This document shows, piece by piece, positions 26,290-36,200 of a DNA stretch of 64,000 nt. Position numbers and translations under genes: made by a program. Every line of letters begins with the position of its first letter. Position 1 is the stretch's first letter. The notes under the pieces were generated by a model. That model was not told where the DNA came from and did not search any database. It saw nothing but the letters and a program-made list of their open reading frames with translations. Origin of the DNA: CAWBUW01 sp963792075 (GTDB lineage: Bacteria; Chloroflexota; Anaerolineae; Anaerolineales; UBA4823); NCBI GenBank assembly GCA_963792075.1, contig CAWBUW010000012.1:1736001-1800000 (forward strand), read 5' to 3'.

Positions 26290-28587
26290 TTACGCTGGCA
26301 GGCGTACGTGGAACTGGCTGCCGGGGCAGTTGGCTTCATCTAGCCCGGGGCTGGTAGCCCAGATCTTACCGCCATGCGCTACGACAATGCCGCGGGCAAT
26401 GGGTAAACCCAGGCCTGGGCCGCCGCCTTTAAATTGAATCTGGCTGGAGGAGTGCAGCTCCACCTGGCCGGTCTGGTAAAATTTTTCAAAAATCAAGCCG
26501 ATTTGAGTCGGGTCGATGCCGATTCCGGTATCCTTGATCGTGATCTCGACCTCTCGGGCGGACAGGTCCAGGATACCCGTAACGGTGATCTTGCCGCCAT
26601 CGGGAGTGTATTTGATCGCATTCATCACCAATTGCAAAAAGACTTTATGCATCAGGTTCGGGTCTGCCTTGATCAGGGGCAGGTCATCCAGGGCTTCTAG
26701 CTCGAGGGCCAGTTTGCGTTCAAGCAGGCCTTTCTGGAAATAGCTGGCGATGCGGGCAAACAAATCCTGGATTTTGATCTCCTCTTTGTGTAATTGCAGG
26801 ACTTCGTTCTCGATTTTGGTGATATCCAGCATGTTGTTGACCACTTCATACATGCGTTCTGTGCCGCGCTGGATGCCATCCAGAACCGATTGAACCACGA
26901 CGTCCCCTTTGACCGCCGGCAGGCCGCCCAAAGTCTGGGAGTACCCTTTGATCACGGTCAGCGGGGTGCGCAGTTCGTGCGCCACGATCTCGATGAACCT
27001 GGATTTGGTACGGTCCATCGTTTCGACGATATGATAAGCCTGGGACAGTTCCTGGTACAGGCGGGCATTTTCCAGGGCCACCGCTGCTTGCCCGGCAAAA
27101 GCCAGCGCCTGGCTGGCGTCTTCATTGCTGAAGGCGTTTGCTTCCTGGCGGGTGAGGGAGATCATACCGATCACATCGCTGCCCGACTCGAGCGGCACGC
27201 CCATCCAGGATTTGTTCAAGGCCAGCCAGGGCACAATCCGCCAGCCGGGGACCTGCGTGACATCGAGCAGCACGACGGGCTGGCGTGTCGCTTCCAGCCG
27301 GAGGTAAATGTCATCTGGCGTGATCTCAATGCGCAGCTCACTGGTGCGCTTATCTTCTGGAAACCCCCGCTGTGCAGCAATGTAAAGGTTTCGGTCCTGC
27401 CGCAGCATGATCGAGCAGCGCTCGTACGGCACCACCAGCGCCAACTGGTCCAGGATCATAGGGGGCACGGCCTGGAAGTCCAGTGTAGTAGAGAGCGTGC
27501 GGGCAGCCTGGCTGAGGCCCTCTGCCAGGCGTCGCCTGCGTTGTTCCTGGTCGAACAAAGTCGCGTTCTCCTGGAAGGAGACGAACTGCCGCAGCATGAC
27601 CAGGAAGAAGATCAGCCCAATGCCCGCCGCCAGGATGCTGAAAGGGATATTCGACACCTGCTCGTGGAAAATGAGCAGCGTATAGGCGAACGCGCTCCAG
27701 ATGTACGGCAGGTAGACCAACCAGCGCAAGTTGCGCTCGGCTTCTACCGCAGAGAGCGGGACCGTCTTGGCCTGCATGGCAATGCGGTACTGTTCGTGGG
27801 CCTGCCAGGCTCCCGCCGTGCCAACCAGCGCGTAGAAAATGACAAAAAACAGGTCCAGGTAATTACCGCCGCTGTAACTGCCGGACAGGTTTTCCAGGTC
27901 ATACAGGACATCACCGAGGATCAGAAAAGCGATGCTGGCCTCTAACAGCAGCAGCGTAGGGGCAAACTGCTTGGATTGGCGGAAGAGCAGGCGCAGCAGG
28001 ACCAGGAACAGCACCAGGTCGAAAGCGGGGTAAACCACAGAGATGAACAGCTCTGCCAGGCTGCCATTACCGTGCTCTGCCAGCACAGGCGCAAATATGA
28101 AGTTCCAGCTCAACAGCGCTGCTGAGAGCGCCACGATGCCCAGGTCAAAGGTGACCTTCAAACGGGCATAACGGTCTAAGGGCGCGGTCGGCAGCATCAG
28201 CAGGCCGGCGATGAAGAGCGGGTAATAAAGCAGGTAAAACGCGTCTGCCAGGGAGAGATAAGGGACTTCTCCCTGCATCCGCGACAGGATGAACAGCGTC
28301 AGATCGCCCAGGAGATACAGCGCCTGCGCCGCGGCCAGCAGCCCCCACGCCATCGCGACCTGGCGGCCCAGCCTCCGGCTGCGGATTGCGGCATAAGCCA
28401 GCGCTAAAGTCGCACCCAGGTTGATCAGCAGCGAGAGCGTCTCCGCCGCGTCGGTATACCAGCTCACCTTGCCGGTGAACCCAAAGGTCAGCAGCGTATA
28501 AACCAGCACCAGCCCGGCAAACGCAAACGCCACCCAGCGGAACGGGCGTGACATTTCAGAAAATGAGCGCTGCGGCAGCATAGTCAT
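26290..28587 (-). CDS. Membrane sensor histidine kinase with GAF domain
   Basis: A 765-residue kinase. The N-terminal half holds about nine hydrophobic segments (to about residue 320), then a GAF domain (about 355-510, with EDASQALAFAGQAAVALENARLY). HisKA follows with phospho-acceptor His537 in IEIVAHELRTPLTVIKGYS, and then HATPase_c with N box VFLQLVMNAIKYTPDGG and G boxes DTGIGI and GGGPGLGLPIARGIV. It would report an unknown membrane or cytosolic signal; no response regulator is adjacent. I chose the ATG at 28587 since upstream frames run through a palindrome. A TATAAT lies seven bases upstream (28595-28600), so the message may be leaderless. Confidence 0.9.
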   Translation of the reverse strand: MTMLPQRSFSEMSRPFRWVAFAFAGLVLVYTLLTFGFTGKVSWYTDAAETLSLLINLGATLALAYAAIRSRRLGRQVAMAWGLLAAAQALYLLGDLTLFILSRMQGEVPYLSLADAFYLLYYPLFIAGLLMLPTAPLDRYARLKVTFDLGIVALSAALLSWNFIFAPVLAEHGNGSLAELFISVVYPAFDLVLFLVLLRLLFRQSKQFAPTLLLLEASIAFLILGDVLYDLENLSGSYSGGNYLDLFFVIFYALVGTAGAWQAHEQYRIAMQAKTVPLSAVEAERNLRWLVYLPYIWSAFAYTLLIFHEQVSNIPFSILAAGIGLIFFLVMLRQFVSFQENATLFDQEQRRRRLAEGLSQAARTLSTTLDFQAVPPMILDQLALVVPYERCSIMLRQDRNLYIAAQRGFPEDKRTSELRIEITPDDIYLRLEATRQPVVLLDVTQVPGWRIVPWLALNKSWMGVPLESGSDVIGMISLTRQEANAFSNEDASQALAFAGQAAVALENARLYQELSQAYHIVETMDRTKSRFIEIVAHELRTPLTVIKGYSQTLGGLPAVKGDVVVQSVLDGIQRGTERMYEVVNNMLDITKIENEVLQLHKEEIKIQDLFARIASYFQKGLLERKLALELEALDDLPLIKADPNLMHKVFLQLVMNAIKYTPDGGKITVTGILDLSAREVEITIKDTGIGIDPTQIGLIFEKFYQTGQVELHSSSQIQFKGGGPGLGLPIARGIVVAHGGKIWATSPGLDEANCPGSQFHVRLPA

Positions 28588-28653
28588 GGAACCTATTATA
28601 TATCTGAACCCGCCGTTTGGGATACGGGGTCTGGGGATTTTCTTGGTCGAGGC

Positions 28654-28694
28654 CTGGGGTATTGCGAGCGGTGGAACCGCTCGCAATACCCCAG
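28654..28694. repeat. Perfect palindrome, 19-bp arms, gga loop
   Basis: CTGGGGTATTGCGAGCGGT and complement. It lies between the divergent kinase and serS transcription units, with its right arm next to the serS -10 box. Confidence 0.85.
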
Positions 28695-28706
28695 AATCAT
28701 CTATGG

Positions 28707-28756
28707 TATAATCCTGTCATTCGGCGCTTGTTGTGCGGGCGAAGCCCACACAACAA
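28707..28756 (+). promoter_or_regulatory. serS -10 box and first leader hairpin
   Basis: TATAAT at 28707-28712; the -35 region would fall on the right arm of the preceding palindrome and is poor. The transcript would begin near 28719 and immediately meet a palindrome at 28728-28756 (13-bp arms, one mismatch, gaa loop). Confidence 0.5.
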
Positions 28757-28770
28757 ACACCCTCATAACG

Positions 28771-29019
28771 GATGTGCGTGGAGACGAGTACTTGTCTGCC
28801 GTTCCAGAGAGCTGCCGGATGGTGCGAGGCAGCCGGCCTGGCAGGGAAATCCCCTCCACCGGCCCGCAAGGGTCCATCGCTCCTGCAGAGACCGCGGTCA
28901 TAAGGGAGCCGGGTTCGCCCGATAGCGCGACGCAGAGGTTACCCGGAAGATAGGGTGACAAAAGCAGGTGGCACCACGAGCGCCCCTTCGTCCTGCTGGC
29001 GGAGGGGGCTTTTCTTTTC
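28771..29019 (+). promoter_or_regulatory. T-box riboswitch leader of serS
   Basis: The region has the hallmarks of a T-box: an AGAGAGCTGCC segment of stem I (28806-28816) with its GGCAGC partner, and the near-invariant T-box sequence AGGTGGCACCACGA (28966-28979). The antiterminator pairs GCAGG (28964-28968) with CCTGC (28992-28996). The competing terminator (AGCGCCCCT with AGGGGGCT) is followed by T-rich sequence at 29010-29018. Uncharged tRNA-Ser would pair with the T-box bulge and stabilise the antiterminator, raising serS expression. I did not fix the specifier codon. Confidence 0.88.
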
Positions 29020-29038
29020 ATTTCTTTGGAGGTGCTGT

Positions 29039-30307
29039 ATGTTAGATATCAACTTAATCCGCGAGAACCCCGACCTGGTGCGCAAAGCGCTGGCCGACCG
29101 CCAGATGGACGGCCAGCCGGTCGAGCGCATCCTGGAGCTGGACCTCCAGCGCCGGGAGCTGATCGGGAAAGTGGAAACGCTCAAGGCCGAGCGCAATGCC
29201 GTCTCTAAGGAGATTGGCAAGATGAAAGACCCGGCCGAAAGGCAGGCGAAGATCGAAGCCATGCGCCAGGTGGGGGACCAGGTCGCCCAGTTGGACGAGC
29301 AGCTTCGCCAGGTCGAGCAGGCGCTGACCGACGTCACCGCTACGATCCCGAACATCCCCGACCCGCGCACCCCGCTGGGCAAGAACGAGGACGAAAACGT
29401 GGTGCTGCGCACTGTAGGGATGCTGCCCGAGTTTGACTTCGAGCCCAAGCCGCACTGGGACCTGGGCCCCGCGTTGGGCATCATCGATTTCGAGCGCGGC
29501 GTCAAGATCACCGGCTCGCGTTTCTATGTGCTCAGCGGGCCCGGCGCGCGTTTGCAGCGCGCCCTGATCGCTTTCATGCTCGACCTGCACATCCGCCAGG
29601 GCTATACCGAAAAATATACGCCTTTCATGGTCAAGGCCGCCACGCTGTTCGGCGCGGGCCAACTGCCCAAGTTCAATGACAACCTGTACCATGACCACGA
29701 AGAAGATTTGTGGATGGTGCCCACCGCCGAGGTCCCGCTGACCGGTCTGCACATGGAAGATGTGCTGGATGAGGCCGCCCTGCCGCTGAAATACACCGCC
29801 TACACGCCTTGTTTCCGGCGTGAGAAGATGAGCGCCGGCCGGGACGTGCGCGGCATCAAGCGCGGTCACCAGTTTGATAAAGTAGAGATGTATATCTACA
29901 GCAAGCCGGATGAGTCGGATGCGCTGCTGGAGCAGATGCGCCAGGATGCGGAGCAGACTTGCGTGGAGCTGGGCCTGCCCTACCGCGTCAAGCTGCTTTG
30001 CACCGGCGACATCGGCTTTGGCTCACGCATGACCTATGACCTGGAGGTGTATGCGGCTGGCTGCGGGGAATGGCTGGAAGTGTCCTCGATCTCGAACGTG
30101 GGCGATTTCCAGGCTCGCCGGGCGAACATCAAGTACCGCCCGCAAGACGGTGGCAAGACACGCCTGGTGCACACCTTGAATGGCTCGGGCCTGGGCATGC
30201 CCCGTACTTTGATCGCCGTACTCGAGAACAACCAGCAGGCGGATGGCTCCATCCGGGTGCCGCCTGTGCTGCGCCCCTGGATGGGCGGCGTTGAAGTCAT
30301 AAAATAA
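29039..30307 (+). CDS. serS: Seryl-tRNA synthetase
   Basis: A 422-residue class II synthetase that charges tRNA-Ser. The N-terminal MLDINLIRENPDLVRKAL and long antiparallel coiled coil (about residues 30-105) form the tRNA-binding arm. The catalytic core shows motif 2 (TPCFRREKMSAGRDVRGIKRGHQF) and motif 3 (NGSGLGMPRTLIAVLENNQ). Length is normal. The start at 29039 is preceded by GGAGGTG and follows the T-box terminator, so the leader controls it directly. It is followed four bases later by the DUF456 gene. Confidence 0.97.
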   Translation: MLDINLIRENPDLVRKALADRQMDGQPVERILELDLQRRELIGKVETLKAERNAVSKEIGKMKDPAERQAKIEAMRQVGDQVAQLDEQLRQVEQALTDVTATIPNIPDPRTPLGKNEDENVVLRTVGMLPEFDFEPKPHWDLGPALGIIDFERGVKITGSRFYVLSGPGARLQRALIAFMLDLHIRQGYTEKYTPFMVKAATLFGAGQLPKFNDNLYHDHEEDLWMVPTAEVPLTGLHMEDVLDEAALPLKYTAYTPCFRREKMSAGRDVRGIKRGHQFDKVEMYIYSKPDESDALLEQMRQDAEQTCVELGLPYRVKLLCTGDIGFGSRMTYDLEVYAAGCGEWLEVSSISNVGDFQARRANIKYRPQDGGKTRLVHTLNGSGLGMPRTLIAVLENNQQADGSIRVPPVLRPWMGGVEVIK

Positions 30308-30311
30308 TATT

Positions 30312-30818
30312 ATGGATGCTGCTTGGGTTGGTTGGTTGGTGCTTGGCCTGGCGCTGGTGGTCATGCTCGTCGGCCTGATCGGGCTGCTTATCCCGGTGCT
30401 GCCGGGTACGGTGATCATCTGGCTGGCAGCGCTGGGCTATGGCCTGTTCAGCGGCTTTGGCACGCTGGGCTGGGTCATGTTTGGGTTCATATCCGTGATT
30501 ATGATCGTCAGCACGGTGATTGATAACCTGGTGGTCGGCGCGAAGACGGTCCAGGGCGGGGCTGCCCTGTCCTCCGTAGTGTGGGGCATCCTGGCAGGTG
30601 TGGTGTTCACCTTCGTGGTGCCCCCGTTTGGGGGCCTGGTGGCTGCGCCGCTGGTGATCTTCTTATTAGAATATCGCCGCACCGGTTCCAAAGACCGGGC
30701 GATCAACGCCGTGAAAGACCTGACCATTGGCGTCGGCCTTTCCTGGGTCATGCGCCTCGGCATGGGTTTGCTGATGATTGTGCTGTGGGGAATCTGGGCT
30801 TCGAATCAGTTGCCCTGA
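30312..30818 (+). CDS. DUF456 membrane protein
   Basis: A 168-residue, strongly hydrophobic protein with about four membrane helices and the DUF456 pattern: IGLLIPVLPGTVIIWLAALGYG, the VIDNLVVGAKTVQGGAALS loop and the small Gly-rich helix PPFGGLVAAPLVIFLLEYRR. Function unknown. It starts four bases after serS and is probably co-transcribed, so T-box control may extend to it. Confidence 0.85.
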   Translation: MDAAWVGWLVLGLALVVMLVGLIGLLIPVLPGTVIIWLAALGYGLFSGFGTLGWVMFGFISVIMIVSTVIDNLVVGAKTVQGGAALSSVVWGILAGVVFTFVVPPFGGLVAAPLVIFLLEYRRTGSKDRAINAVKDLTIGVGLSWVMRLGMGLLMIVLWGIWASNQLP

Positions 30819-30826
30819 TTTAAATA

Positions 30827-30867
30827 GTCTCCCCATGTGGGCGGTGGAGCCGCCCACATGGGGAGAC
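30827..30867. repeat. Palindrome, 18-bp arms, between DUF456 and Trm112-like genes
   Basis: GTCTCCCCATGTGGGCGG and complement with a GTGGAGC centre, followed on the plus strand by CTTTTGTTT. It lies between converging genes and could serve as a terminator for the serS-DUF456 transcript. Confidence 0.8.
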
Positions 30868-30876
30868 CTTTTGTTT

Positions 30877-31092
30877 CTACGCCGGCGGTGGAATCGGTAA
30901 TGATTCCACCGCTGTGTTGATCCACTTGTCACCCTCTTCGATCAACATCACCGGGATTTCGTCTTTGATCGGATATTTGCGTCCGCAGTCGCGGCAGACC
31001 AGCCAAGATTTCTTAATGTAATCGAGCAGGCCGTCTTTTTCCCGGACACAGGCCGGGCAGCGGAGGATATCTAAGAGTTCCTGACTGACCAT
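30877..31092 (-). CDS. Trm112-family zinc-ribbon protein
   Basis: A 71-residue protein of the Trm112/UPF0434 type: SQELLDILRCPACVREKDGLL then LVCRDCGRKYPIKDEIPVMLIEE. The two CxxC pairs form the zinc site. Trm112 proteins activate methyltransferases in eukaryotes and archaea; the bacterial partner is unknown. GAGGAG is placed properly before the ATG at 31092, and longer upstream frames would run through a palindrome. Confidence 0.87.
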   Translation of the reverse strand: MVSQELLDILRCPACVREKDGLLDYIKKSWLVCRDCGRKYPIKDEIPVMLIEEGDKWINTAVESLPIPPPA

Positions 31093-31116
31093 AACATTTC
31101 TCCTCATTCTTAACTC

Positions 31117-31153
31117 TATGCGTCTGGGGAAGCTCTGCTTCCCCAGACGCATA
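31117..31153. repeat. Perfect palindrome, 17-bp arms, tct loop
   Basis: TATGCGTCTGGGGAAGC and complement, in the 67-base gap between the VanW gene end and the Trm112 start (same strand). A7 follows on the plus strand, which on the minus strand is T7 before the stem rather than after it, so it does not read as a classic terminator for VanW. Confidence 0.82.
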
Positions 31154-31159
31154 AAAAAA

Positions 31160-33043
31160 TTATTCCGGGGGTACGGGGGTAGGCACCTCAGTGCCGGGGC
31201 CGTAATTGTACACCGCGCGCCACGGCAGGTAATGCGTGACGATCGTATCGCTGAACAGCACCTGCCCATCGCGCGTTACCGTGCGGTTGACGGTGATATC
31301 TGCGCCTTCTGCCGCGTAATCCACCTGGACAATTTTGCCCTCGGGCAGCGCGGGGTCCTCTTCGTACAAAGGTTCGGGCGGCTTGACGATATTCTGCGGG
31401 CCGGTAGTGCTCCAATCGACCGTGCGGCCGTCGGAAGTGGAATAGAACTTCCAGGTCAGGCGGCGCGCCTGGGTATTGACGTAGGTCTCCATCAGCAGCC
31501 AGTTGGGTGAGTCGTTGGTGAACTTGAAGTCCACCACGGGCACAAAGACCGTGGCATCCAGCCCCGCCAGGTTGGAGTCGTACCCGCCGCCGGGTGTCTG
31601 CTCGTAATAACCCACGCGGTAGGCGTGCGGGTTGCGTTCCACGATGGGGTAGCCGCCCAGGAAGGCTGTGCGGAAGAGGGTGGTGCTCACCTGGCACACC
31701 CCGCCGCCCACGCCCTTGATCGTGCGGTCGCCGAAAATGATCAGCGCCTCGGCGTAGCCGGTGTCCAGGCTGACATCGCCCAGTGCCTCAGCCATCGAGA
31801 AGGTGGCGCCCGGCGGCACCAGCAATCCGTGGAAACGCGCCGAGGCAGTCTGGATGTTCTGGATGCGGCTGGCGCTCGAGCCGTAGAAGTAAGACGAGTG
31901 CGAGCTGACCAGCTCGGTGATCCCCAGGCTTTCAGCCGTGGCATCGTCGCCTGCCTGGGGCAGCGTCATGTCCAGGTCCAGCGCGATGTTGTGTTCTCCC
32001 GCCACCAGCTTGTCCTGGATGAGCAGGAGGTTGGAGTTGACGTCCAGGGAACGGCCAATCACCGACGCTTGGATCACCTCTAACTGGCGTGTATCGTCGT
32101 TAAATATGAAGCGCGCGTTCTGGGGATAGCGCACCAGCGTGGGCGCGATTTGCTCCAGGAACAGGCGCAGTTGGCTGGAGTCCAGTTGGACCTGGTAAGT
32201 GGCGCCTTCGGGCTTCTCAACTCGTTCGACCGAGAGCATGCTCGCCAGCGCGGCCGGCTCGAAAGTCCAGGGGCCGGGGTCGCCTGCCTCTCCTTCCGCC
32301 AGCGAAATCACCAGCGGCGCGCTCAGGATGCGGCGGGCAATTTCGGCCTGCTGGTTGACGTCCAGGATGATCGGCGATGTTTCTTGCACTACCAGCAGGA
32401 TGATTCCATCGGTCATCGTCGGCAGGTGCTGGTGCAGAGCCTCCAGCGCCGCCTGCATATTCAGCTCGCGCCCCACCTGTCCCGGGCGCACGACCACTTC
32501 CGTACCCGAAATGGAGAGTGAAGCTTCCAGGATGGGCAAGTTCACCTGCGCTGCAATCTTATCCAGGTAATTCTGGGCCACGCGTTGGTCAAAGACCAGC
32601 ACCGGGGCCAGGTCCTGCCCGTCGTACCACAGGTTGAATTGTTCCGTCAGGCGTTTTGCCAGGCCGCCGGTGCGGCCCAGGTTGTAAGCCGCCAGCGCTG
32701 TAGTCTTTGCATCCACAAACAGGCCCAGGGCCTGCGGCTGGGTCACCCAGGTCTGCGTGCCCCATTGGAAGGCGATTTTCCCCGTTGCTGGGTAGACGAC
32801 GCGCTCCTGCAGCCGTTCTGTGGCCTCGTCCGGGGTCAGCCCGGAGAGGTCGATGGCGTGCACCGACACGCCGGGATAGATTAGCCCGTCATAGCGCCAG
32901 TTATACAACGCTGGCACCATGCTGCCGAGCAGCACAAACAGCACCACGCCCAGGCCGAACGCCACCAGCGCCTGCCCGATCGGGGCCGGAGCTGCCGGTT
33001 GTACTGCCATGGGGCGTGTCAAGCTTGTCGAAGTCGCTTTCAT
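31160..33043 (-). CDS. VanW-family surface protein with peptidoglycan-binding-4 repeats
   Basis: A 627-residue envelope protein. A single N-terminal membrane anchor (about residues 22-45, GQALVAFGLGVVLFVLLGSM) precedes an extracytoplasmic region. This has two PG_binding_4-type domains (VSVHAIDLSGLTPDEATERLQ; PILEASLSISGTEVVVRPGQVG), then the VanW domain (ASARFHGLLVPPGATFSMAEAL, GVGGGVCQVSTTLFRTAFLGG), and a G5-like tail. VanW is of unknown biochemistry but associated with the cell wall. The start at 33043 has AGGAAA close by, and a TACAAT extended -10-like sequence just upstream. Confidence 0.88.
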   Translation of the reverse strand: MKATSTSLTRPMAVQPAAPAPIGQALVAFGLGVVLFVLLGSMVPALYNWRYDGLIYPGVSVHAIDLSGLTPDEATERLQERVVYPATGKIAFQWGTQTWVTQPQALGLFVDAKTTALAAYNLGRTGGLAKRLTEQFNLWYDGQDLAPVLVFDQRVAQNYLDKIAAQVNLPILEASLSISGTEVVVRPGQVGRELNMQAALEALHQHLPTMTDGIILLVVQETSPIILDVNQQAEIARRILSAPLVISLAEGEAGDPGPWTFEPAALASMLSVERVEKPEGATYQVQLDSSQLRLFLEQIAPTLVRYPQNARFIFNDDTRQLEVIQASVIGRSLDVNSNLLLIQDKLVAGEHNIALDLDMTLPQAGDDATAESLGITELVSSHSSYFYGSSASRIQNIQTASARFHGLLVPPGATFSMAEALGDVSLDTGYAEALIIFGDRTIKGVGGGVCQVSTTLFRTAFLGGYPIVERNPHAYRVGYYEQTPGGGYDSNLAGLDATVFVPVVDFKFTNDSPNWLLMETYVNTQARRLTWKFYSTSDGRTVDWSTTGPQNIVKPPEPLYEEDPALPEGKIVQVDYAAEGADITVNRTVTRDGQVLFSDTIVTHYLPWRAVYNYGPGTEVPTPVPPE

Positions 33044-33072
33044 AGTTTTCCTATTGTACCATGTAGAGTTAC

Positions 33073-33111
33073 TGGGGTTTTGCAGGCAGCGAAGCTGCCT
33101 GCAAAACCCCA
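33073..33111. repeat. Perfect palindrome, 18-bp arms, gaa loop
   Basis: TGGGGTTTTGCAGGCAGC and complement; apex GCAGC-gaa-GCTGC. It lies between the divergent VanW and alpha-2-macroglobulin genes. Confidence 0.85.
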
Positions 33112-33154
33112 AATTTATATCTATAGACGCAGTGTGAAAGGCGATAGTTCCAGG

Positions 33155-33226
33155 TATAATTAAATTGTGATCTTAGCGATATGGATGGTTTGGTACCGGC
33201 GTAAGCCGGTACCAAACCATCCATAT
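33155..33226 (+). promoter_or_regulatory. Predicted -10 box and leader palindrome of the alpha-2-macroglobulin gene
   Basis: TATAAT at 33155-33160 is followed by a perfect palindrome at 33179-33226 (22-bp arms, gtaa loop, ATATGGATGGTTTGGTACC arm). The palindrome ends about ten bases before the AGGAGG ribosome site, so it would be in the 5' leader and could control translation. No good -35 was found. Confidence 0.6.
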
Positions 33227-33248
33227 GAAAAATTGTAGGAGGCAGTGT

Positions 33249-36200
33249 ATGACCTCGTTCCCGCGCAGACCGCAGCCCCTGGCTGTATTTGTGATCATCT
33301 TGGTTGTCGTATCTCTGGCTTGTTCGCTGAAGTTGCCCCAGCGCCTTACGCCCCTGGTCCCCGCAATAACAGCGTCATCCGCGCCGGCAGGCACGCCTAC
33401 GGCCATACCGACTGCCACTCCGCCGCCGCTGCCGCAGCCCCCGGCGCTGCTGGAGAGTGATCCGCTGCCTGGCGCAGAGATCCCCCTCGCCGCGCCGATC
33501 TTGCTGCGCTTTAACCAGCCCATGGAACGCGCTTCGGTCGAGGCAGCTCTGCATAACTCCGCCGGCCTGGTGGGGAATTTCGCCTGGGCCAATGACGCCA
33601 CGGTATCCTTCCAGCCGGCTGCCGCGCTGCCGCCGGCTACCTCCCTGACCCTTACCGTGGATGCACAGGCGCAGTCGAAAAAAGGCATGAAGATGCTCTC
33701 CCCGGTGGACCTCCACTTCCAGACCGCCGGTTACCTGGAGCTGGCGCAGACCCTGCCTGCTAACGGCGCGCTGGAAGTAGATCCGGCTTCGGCCGTTGTG
33801 GCGGCCTTCAACCGCCCGGTTGTGCCCCTGGGCGCCGACCCGGCCAGCCTGCCGGACGCCTTTACGCTGGAGCCGGCGCTGTCCGGTCGCGGTGAATGGG
33901 TCAACACCAGTACCTACATCTTCTACCCTGATCTGGGCCTGGGCGGCGGTGTCACCTACGTGGCGCGCCTCAACCCCAACTTGCAGTCTACCGATGGCGG
34001 CCCCCTGGACCAGGCGCAGACCGAATGGACCTTCTCGGTCGCGCTGCCCTACCCGCAAACCTTCGCCCCCATCGATACCGCCATGGACGTACCCTTAGAC
34101 ACGGCGGCGCAGATCGTCTTCAACCAGTCCATGGACACCCCATCCACCCAGGCGAACTTCAAACTGCTGGATGAGCAGCTCCAGCCGGTGGCCGGTCAGT
34201 TTGGTTGGGACGAGAAATTCACCACTTTGTACTTTACGCCTACGCAGCTCCTCGCCCGCAACGCCACGTACACCGTCCAGCTCCTGCCGGGAGCCGCCTC
34301 CGCGGCCGGCTTGCCTTTGAATATATCTTACCAGGCTTCCTGGATCACCGTCCCCTCCTTCTTCGTCACCAATACGGACCCGCAGCCTGGCGGTACCAAG
34401 CGCAATTTCAATAACGTAACGGTCTGGTTCAGCTCCTTCCTGCCCATGGAAGGGGACCTGGAGCCTTTCATCTCGGTGACGCCCGCCATCACCAACCTGT
34501 ACGTCAATGCCGATTACACCAGCAAACAGATCTACATAAACGGTGACTTCAAACCCGAAACAGAATATACGCTTCGCCTGGATGCCTCCCTGCGTGATCG
34601 TTGGGGCGCGCCGCTGGGCCAGCCCTACGAGTTCAACTTCTACAGCGGCCCGCTCGACCCGGAGGTCTATATCCCTGCCAGCACAGACGTGATCTTCCTC
34701 ACGCCCGCGGATGGCGCCTTACCTGCCCAGGCAGCTAACTTGAGCCAGATCCCCCTGAACGTGGGCAGCCTGCCGCTGGATGATTTCATCCGCATGATCG
34801 GCCCGGAGGGGTACTCCGTGCGCCAGGATTATGTCCCCGCGGATTCGAATTCCTGGACCGTGGATGCCAATGCGCCGGGGAGCCAGTATGTTCCCGTCTC
34901 GCTGCCGTTGGCGCCGGATGGCTCCGCATTGACCTCCGGGCTGTATTTTATGCGCCTGTCGCTGCCCAATATCTACGCCGGGCCCTACTTGCTGGTGGTG
35001 AGCAACATCCAGGTGACTTACAAGGTCAGCGCCACGGAGGCTTTCGTTTGGGCTGTGGACCTGCGCACGGATACGCCTGTGGGCAGCCTGCCAGTGACGA
35101 TTTACCTGGACGATGGACAGGTGTTGGCCAACGGGGAGACGAATGCGGAGGGCGTGTTCCGCGCCCCCATCCCCACGCGCCAGGACCCCGGCCAGACGAC
35201 GCTGGCGGTGGTAGGGGCCCCGGGCACGGATAATTTTGGCCTGGCGCTGTCGAATTGGGACCAGATGGTCTCGCCCTACAACTTCGGTATCAGCCTGGAT
35301 GACCGCGCCCCGCATACGCAGACTTACATCTATACCGACCGTCCCATCTACCGGCCGGGCCAGACGGTTTACTTCCGTATGATCGCCCGCCGGATCGAGA
35401 ATGGGCGCTATTTCCCCGCCGACCAGTCCCAGCTCCAGGTGAAAGTGTTCGATAACACCGGCACCGAGGTCAACGCTTTCGACCTGCCGCTCTCTGGCCT
35501 GGGCACTGCCAGCGGCGAGTTTGTGCTCGACAAGAATGCTCAACCGGGGTATTACCGTCTGGAAACGGGCGATGACAACTTGCAGTTCATCGTGGCCGAG
35601 TATCGCAAGCCCGAGATCAACCTGTCTGTGACTCTGTCGCCGGACGCGCTGCGTTACGGCGAAACCCTGCAGGGCCTGGTGGATGCGCAGTATTTCTTCG
35701 GTGCGCCGGCCAGCGAGGTGAAGGCGGACTGGAGCCTGTATGCGCGCTCGGATGCGTTCTCCCTGCCCGGTTTCAACGTGGGCGTGGAGAACCAGAACTG
35801 GCTGGAGGCGTTCTATTTCCCCGAGGGGATGTTTGGCGGCCTGGGCTCGCAAATTGCCTCGGGCAGCGCCGTGACCGGGCCGGATGGCAAGTTGGCCCTC
35901 GACCTGCCTACTACGATCGAGAATGATTGGCTGGCGGATACCAGCCCTCTGGTCTATACGCTCGAAGTCACCCTCACGGATGAAAGCGGGCAGCCGGTCA
36001 GCGCCCGCGCCGAAGCCCGCGTGCACCGTGAAGATTATTACATCGGATTGCGCCCCGATGCCTGGGTGGCGCAGTCCGGCCAGGAGACGGGCTACGCGGT
36101 GCAGGTGATGGATTGGAACGCCGGTCCCGCCGGGGAGCGCTCGCTGCACGCCGAATACCGCAAGGTTACCTGGAGCTACCAGCGCGCCGACAACCGCTTC

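Noticed and set aside
28588..28686. N-terminal extension of the 28587 kinase
   Set aside because: The additional residues come from a palindrome, and a TATAAT box lies between.
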